Shown here: positions 61,701 to 64,000 of the stretch, piece after piece
How positions within the stretch are numbered: position 1 is the stretch's first letter
Layout of the letters: each line of letters begins with the position of its first letter
Assembly: GCA_007844125.1 (NCBI GenBank)
Contig: CM017563.1
Coordinates: 29,522,094 to 29,586,093, forward strand
Reading direction: 5' to 3'
Length of the DNA stretch: 64,000 nucleotides
DNA from: Sinonovacula constricta
Lineage: Eukaryota > Mollusca > Bivalvia > Cardiida > Solecurtidae
Made by a program: the position numbers and the translations under genes
Notes under the pieces: model-generated
Told to the model about the DNA's origin: nothing
Database searches by the model: none
The model's input: only the letters and a program-made list of their open reading frames with translations

Positions 61701-64000
61701 TTAGAAAAAAAATGCATGTAAAAAATTTAACTGAACTTGTTATAAGCAGAATTATTAAATTCCTATCTAGCTAGATGTATGGAATACCATGATTTTGTGT
61801 AAATGTCCCTTTACTTTTGTTCCCCACTTACATTTGTCAGCACACACTGTAGACTATGTTTCTATTCAATAAGTATGGCCAAAGTCTCTATTGGTCTTTG
61901 GTAAAGCGTTATGGCATGTTTCTTTCTTTTTTCTGTTAGTGTTTTTACCAATGATTTCTGATACTTATTTAGTCCGCTCACTTGTCAGCATTTAAAAGGG
62001 AGTTAAGTGAGGTTAGAAAGCTTTGCTGAAAACCATAACCTAATTTCATGTACTATTATGTTTGCAGGTGTGCCTCAGTTTCAACCCCCCCAGCACGCTG
62101 ATAGCCACTGGCAGTATGGACACGACAGCCAAGCTGTGGGACATACAAACAGGACAGGAGGTCGCCTCTCTCAACGTGAGTCTTGGGACATTTCTAGACA
62201 TTTTATTCACAGTTTTAAAGTAATTTGGTCATGTTAGCATTATTTAACTGTTTTAATTAAAATGCCAGACTTTTATGAACCAAATTGAATTATGGACTCA
62301 TTTCTGATGATTAGGTTGTGTGTGAACGTGCTGTCCTTTAAACAATATGTTGTCTTAAGTTTGGGAGAATCAAAAGCATTGCAAAGGTTTTTAATAAAAG
62401 ATGGTTTCCTCATCAGTGAAGATCCCTTATCTTGGCAACCATCTTTGATGGCAACTTCAAGGGATTTACAGATGAATTGTATAGAAGCATAAATTTAATT
62501 TTCTTGTAATTTCTTCATTTGTGGTCAAAAAATTAAAAGCTATACACCATTGGAAAGCTCTTGAAATTCATATTTTTAGAATACAATATTTTTTAAAATT
62601 GAAAAATGCACAAAGAATAATATACAGAAATTAAGTATTGGCTTATCCTTAAACAAAGTAAACAGTGTATCTTTTTTGGTTGCATTTTTATACCTTTTAA
62701 ACTATCAAAATATAGTTTTGATATTTAAAATACTTTATAAAGGCTGTTATATTTGATATAAAATTCAGTAAAATAGACTGAAAAATAAAAACACTGGTGA
62801 GTTAAATACAACACATATTTCCAGATTTTGGCCTGTATTAGCTTCTGCCTTCAAAGATGGCTGCCTTATCTTATCAGTGCCTATGACATCACATGGAAAC
62901 TATCTATACTACATGTATAATCTCATGAGAAATGTATAATATTCACTACAAACTTGACACAAACATTTCCAACTGTGTTTTTTCTCCTTTTAATAGTTAT
63001 TTAAAAAAAGAAATCGCATTAAGACCATGGATAATAAATATTCGTTTGTTCCAGAATAATTTGAACAATTCCTCAAAATCTTTGTTGAGATATGTCACAA
63101 ATGTAGGCCACATTCCCAAGTCTGTGAAATTCTGTGAAAAAATTTCAAGTTACAATGAAAACAATATGATAGACAATATATAAAGACAAGCTTAAATGTT
63201 GCATTGATAATGTAGTTTAGTGTAGTATTATGATGTAACTTGCATGAAGCTACAGTGAAGGCAGCAACATATCCAATTAATAACTGTTAGTGCGATGTCA
63301 AAGCCTGTTCGATAACTCAGATCATACATTTGCACCAGCCTTTTCCTTATGTGTGCAACTAAGTTTACTTCCAACTGAGCATATGGGAATATACATTAAT
63401 GTGTATATGTCAGTCATAAACAGAACATGGATAAGTAAATTTCTCTAGATGTCTTAATAGACCGGACCTGGAAGTGCATACAGTAGAGCGTTGGCTCCAG
63501 GTGTGGGAGGCACCAGGTTAGAAAAATTGTTTAAAATGGTAGTGGTATAGCTCCCTTGCTAATACTCAAGCAAATATAAGGGTTGTTCCACGAGTGGTTG
63601 GCCCAGTGTCAGGATAATGTGACTTGGTGTGGTATCATGCCAGGTGTCCATGGCATGCTATACACATTGAAGGTAGCACTATATCTGCTTCAAGTGGACA
63701 CCGTCTCTAGATAACTGAAATACTGTTGGTGGGACGATAAACTCAATGAACAAATCTTAATAGTAAATAAAATATTTTTTACTGTTATTTATACCCAGAC
63801 ATTAATCTGTGTTCTTCCACCACCAATGATAGCTTGAATGCACTAATATGACCATACTTGTGTCGTATGATGTATATAAAAAAACAATCTGTAACTCATT
63901 TAAATGTTTTATTTCAGGGACACTCTGCAGAGATCATTTCCCTGTCATTTAACTCCTCAGGCAGTCAGCTAATCACTGGGTCCTTCGATCATACAATCAT
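52702..64000 (+). CDS. DAW1: DAW1 (WDR69/ODA16), dynein assembly WD40 protein, 5' part
   Basis: Nine exons: 52702-52741, 54932-55004, 55673-55764, 57728-57780, 58725-58783, 59980-60102, 61147-61246, 62068-62175 and 63918 to the edge. All junctions are GT-AG and all phases agree, giving 243 codons of an expected ~415. The N-terminus [14 protein letters not shown] and the segments [53 protein letters not shown] and [15 protein letters not shown] follow vertebrate DAW1 closely. The WD40 blades begin at about residue 87; three are complete and the fourth is cut off. In the family, this protein links outer dynein arms to intraflagellar transport for entry into motile cilia. A TAA at 52693 in frame supports the start. 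Confidence 0.96.
53561..53656. repeat. 24-bp inverted repeat in DAW1 intron 1
   Basis: TATATCAACTTCTATTTTCC with ATGT at 53561-53584 pairs with 53633-53656 with one mismatch across a 48-nt spacer. It may be the core of a small foldback element. Confidence 0.7.
54410..54660. repeat. Degenerate ~32-bp minisatellite in DAW1 intron 1
   Basis: Recurring GGTAGGAAAGGTGACAGGA and GGGTTTTTGTC-like modules, poorly preserved. Related modules in the other orientation lie at about 53090-53200 and 53390-53560. Confidence 0.55.
54932..55004 (+). CDS. DAW1: DAW1 exon 2
   Basis: Acceptor ttacttttcag, donor CCAGA|GTAAGT. Codes for [11 protein letters not shown] and [13 protein letters not shown], which matches the family N-terminal region. 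Confidence 0.93.
55230..55490 (+). mobile_element. SINE-1 copy (strongly diverged)
   Basis: The head is degraded (GTGTTGGCTGTACAAGAG, GTCGTGGCATACCAG), but the body holds TGACTGGGTATGGTATCC and TGCCAGGTGTTCATG. A 96-codon open frame over it is an element artefact. Confidence 0.6.
55673..55764 (+). CDS. DAW1: DAW1 exon 3
   Basis: Acceptor ttatctatttcag. Codes for [20 protein letters not shown] and [10 protein letters not shown]. The donor is the weaker GGCA|GTATCC, chosen because joining to exon 4 gives KLIGRLQEKL, the family sequence. Reading on would enter intronic ATC repeats. Confidence 0.9.
55796..55950. repeat. Imperfect (ATC)n microsatellite
   Basis: Interrupted ATC/CATCAT runs directly downstream of DAW1 exon 3. 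Confidence 0.75.
55993..56310 (+). mobile_element. SINE-1 copy, well preserved
   Basis: Head GACCTGGTAGCCCAATCGG, box B GGTTCGATCCCGGG, conserved GACATACCAAAGTCGTTAAA, GTGACTGGGTGTGGTATCAT, tail ACTGTTGGTGGGACAATAAA. In DAW1 intron 3. Confidence 0.88.
56870..57010 (+). mobile_element. MITE-A fragment
   Basis: It shares TATTGTTA and AATGTTCATTCTTT with copies 4 and 5, in the same order and similar spacing. No terminal repeat is present. Confidence 0.4.
57728..57780 (+). CDS. DAW1: DAW1 exon 4
   Basis: 53 bp; acceptor taacccag, donor TTCAAG|GTGAGC. Codes for [17 protein letters not shown], ending just before the first WD blade. Confidence 0.93.
58073..58372 (+). mobile_element. SINE-1 copy, well preserved
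   Basis: Head GACCTGGTAGCGCAGTCGG with box A and box B (GGTTTGATCCCGGG), full body, and tail TGTGGGACGATAAACCAAAT. In DAW1 intron 4. Confidence 0.88.
58725..58783 (+). CDS. DAW1: DAW1 exon 5
   Basis: Acceptor atatttttgcag, donor TCAAG|GTAAGT. Codes for [19 protein letters not shown], the first half of WD blade 1. Confidence 0.94.
59420..59545 (+). mobile_element. SINE-3 3' fragment
   Basis: TTCTACCCAGCCATAAGTC, TCCTCCACCAATAATTAGC and ATATGACTATAAATGTG match the 3' half of the copy at 26752. Confidence 0.55.
59980..60102 (+). CDS. DAW1: DAW1 exon 6
   Basis: Acceptor ttttgtttcag, donor TATGG|GTAGGT. Completes blade 1 ([13 protein letters not shown]) and begins blade 2 ([18 protein letters not shown]). 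The GC-rich codons stand out from the introns. Confidence 0.96.
60140..60360 (-). mobile_element. SINE-3 copy (diverged)
   Basis: TAGAACCACCAGTGCACCAC and the downstream box-like sequences resemble the reverse complement of SINE-3. The head is unclear. In DAW1 intron 6. Confidence 0.4.
60455..60695 (+). mobile_element. MITE-A copy 6, internally shortened
   Basis: AAGGTGGTATCTAATATTTT at the left and CAAACTGTCGGATACCACCT at the right, only about 240 bp apart. It keeps AATAAACAGCATTTTGCAGG of the shared interior. Confidence 0.68.
61147..61246 (+). CDS. DAW1: DAW1 exon 7
   Basis: Acceptor ttatatttcag, donor GAAATA|GTAAGT. Codes for [19 protein letters not shown] and [12 protein letters not shown], closing blade 2 and opening blade 3. 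Confidence 0.96.
62068..62175 (+). CDS. DAW1: DAW1 exon 8
   Basis: 108 bp, exactly 36 codons; acceptor tatgtttgcag, donor CTCAAC|GTGAGT. Codes for [20 protein letters not shown] and [16 protein letters not shown], blade 3. Confidence 0.96.
63461..63752 (+). mobile_element. SINE-1 copy with head deletion
   Basis: Head GACCTGGAAGTGCATACAG; box B is mostly lost (CACCAGGTTAGAAAA). Body and tail (GTTGGTGGGACGATAAACTC) are intact. Confidence 0.75.
63790..63872 (+). mobile_element. SINE-3 3' fragment
   Basis: TCTTCCACCACCAATGATAG and ATATGACCATACTTGTGTCG, just upstream of DAW1 exon 9. Confidence 0.5.
63918..64000 (+). CDS. DAW1: DAW1 exon 9, cut by window edge
   Basis: Acceptor ttttatttcag. Codes for [20 protein letters not shown] and GSFDHTI, most of blade 4. 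The gene continues outside the window. Confidence 0.95.

Noticed and set aside
62007..62237. 76-codon plus frame over DAW1 exon 8
   Set aside because: It is another reading frame of the exon; the WD40 frame with matching phases explains it.

Overview
The window is animal nuclear DNA, most likely from a bivalve mollusc. The genes are split by GT-AG introns, the sequence is AT-rich, and it is crowded with tRNA-derived SINEs, foldback MITE-like elements, LINE 3' ends and minisatellites of the kind common in bivalves. There are no bacterial operons, CRISPR arrays or phage genes. The species cannot be read from the sequence alone. Family names below rest on recognised motifs and on comparison of copies within the window; no database was searched.

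Three protein-coding genes are supported. (1) A plus-strand gene with coding exons at 2754-3388, 12073-12234 and 15926-16085 encodes a 318-residue, low-complexity protein made of about seven degenerate copies of a short motif (A..N.G.M..IM..Y). I do not recognise the family. (2) A minus-strand gene with coding exons at 36895-36797, 35537-35372 and 34105-32436 encodes a nuclear-looking protein with two C2H2 zinc fingers. It may be complete (644 residues). The sequence upstream of the likely start is oddly protein-like but holds two in-frame TGA codons. (3) The plus-strand 5' part of DAW1 (WDR69/ODA16 family), the WD40 adaptor for outer dynein arm transport into cilia, has nine exons from 52702 to the right edge, all with matching splice phases. 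Genes 1 and 2 converge; genes 2 and 3 diverge.

Layout: 1-2653 is upstream or intronic sequence with repeats; 2654-16085 is gene 1, with a 27-bp minisatellite and several MITEs and SINEs in its introns; 16086-32435 is 3' and intergenic sequence with a 56-bp array; 32436-36959 is the zinc-finger gene; 36960-52701 is intergenic, with a 3.6-kb array of 40- and 41-bp units, a degenerate 30-bp array split by an insertion, and a TA-flanked pogo/Tigger-like MITE; 52702-64000 is DAW1.

The main interest is the unrecognised repeat protein and the density and internal organisation of the repeats. Several long open frames, some on both strands, are artefacts of minisatellites. I found no evidence of a new enzymatic or defence system.
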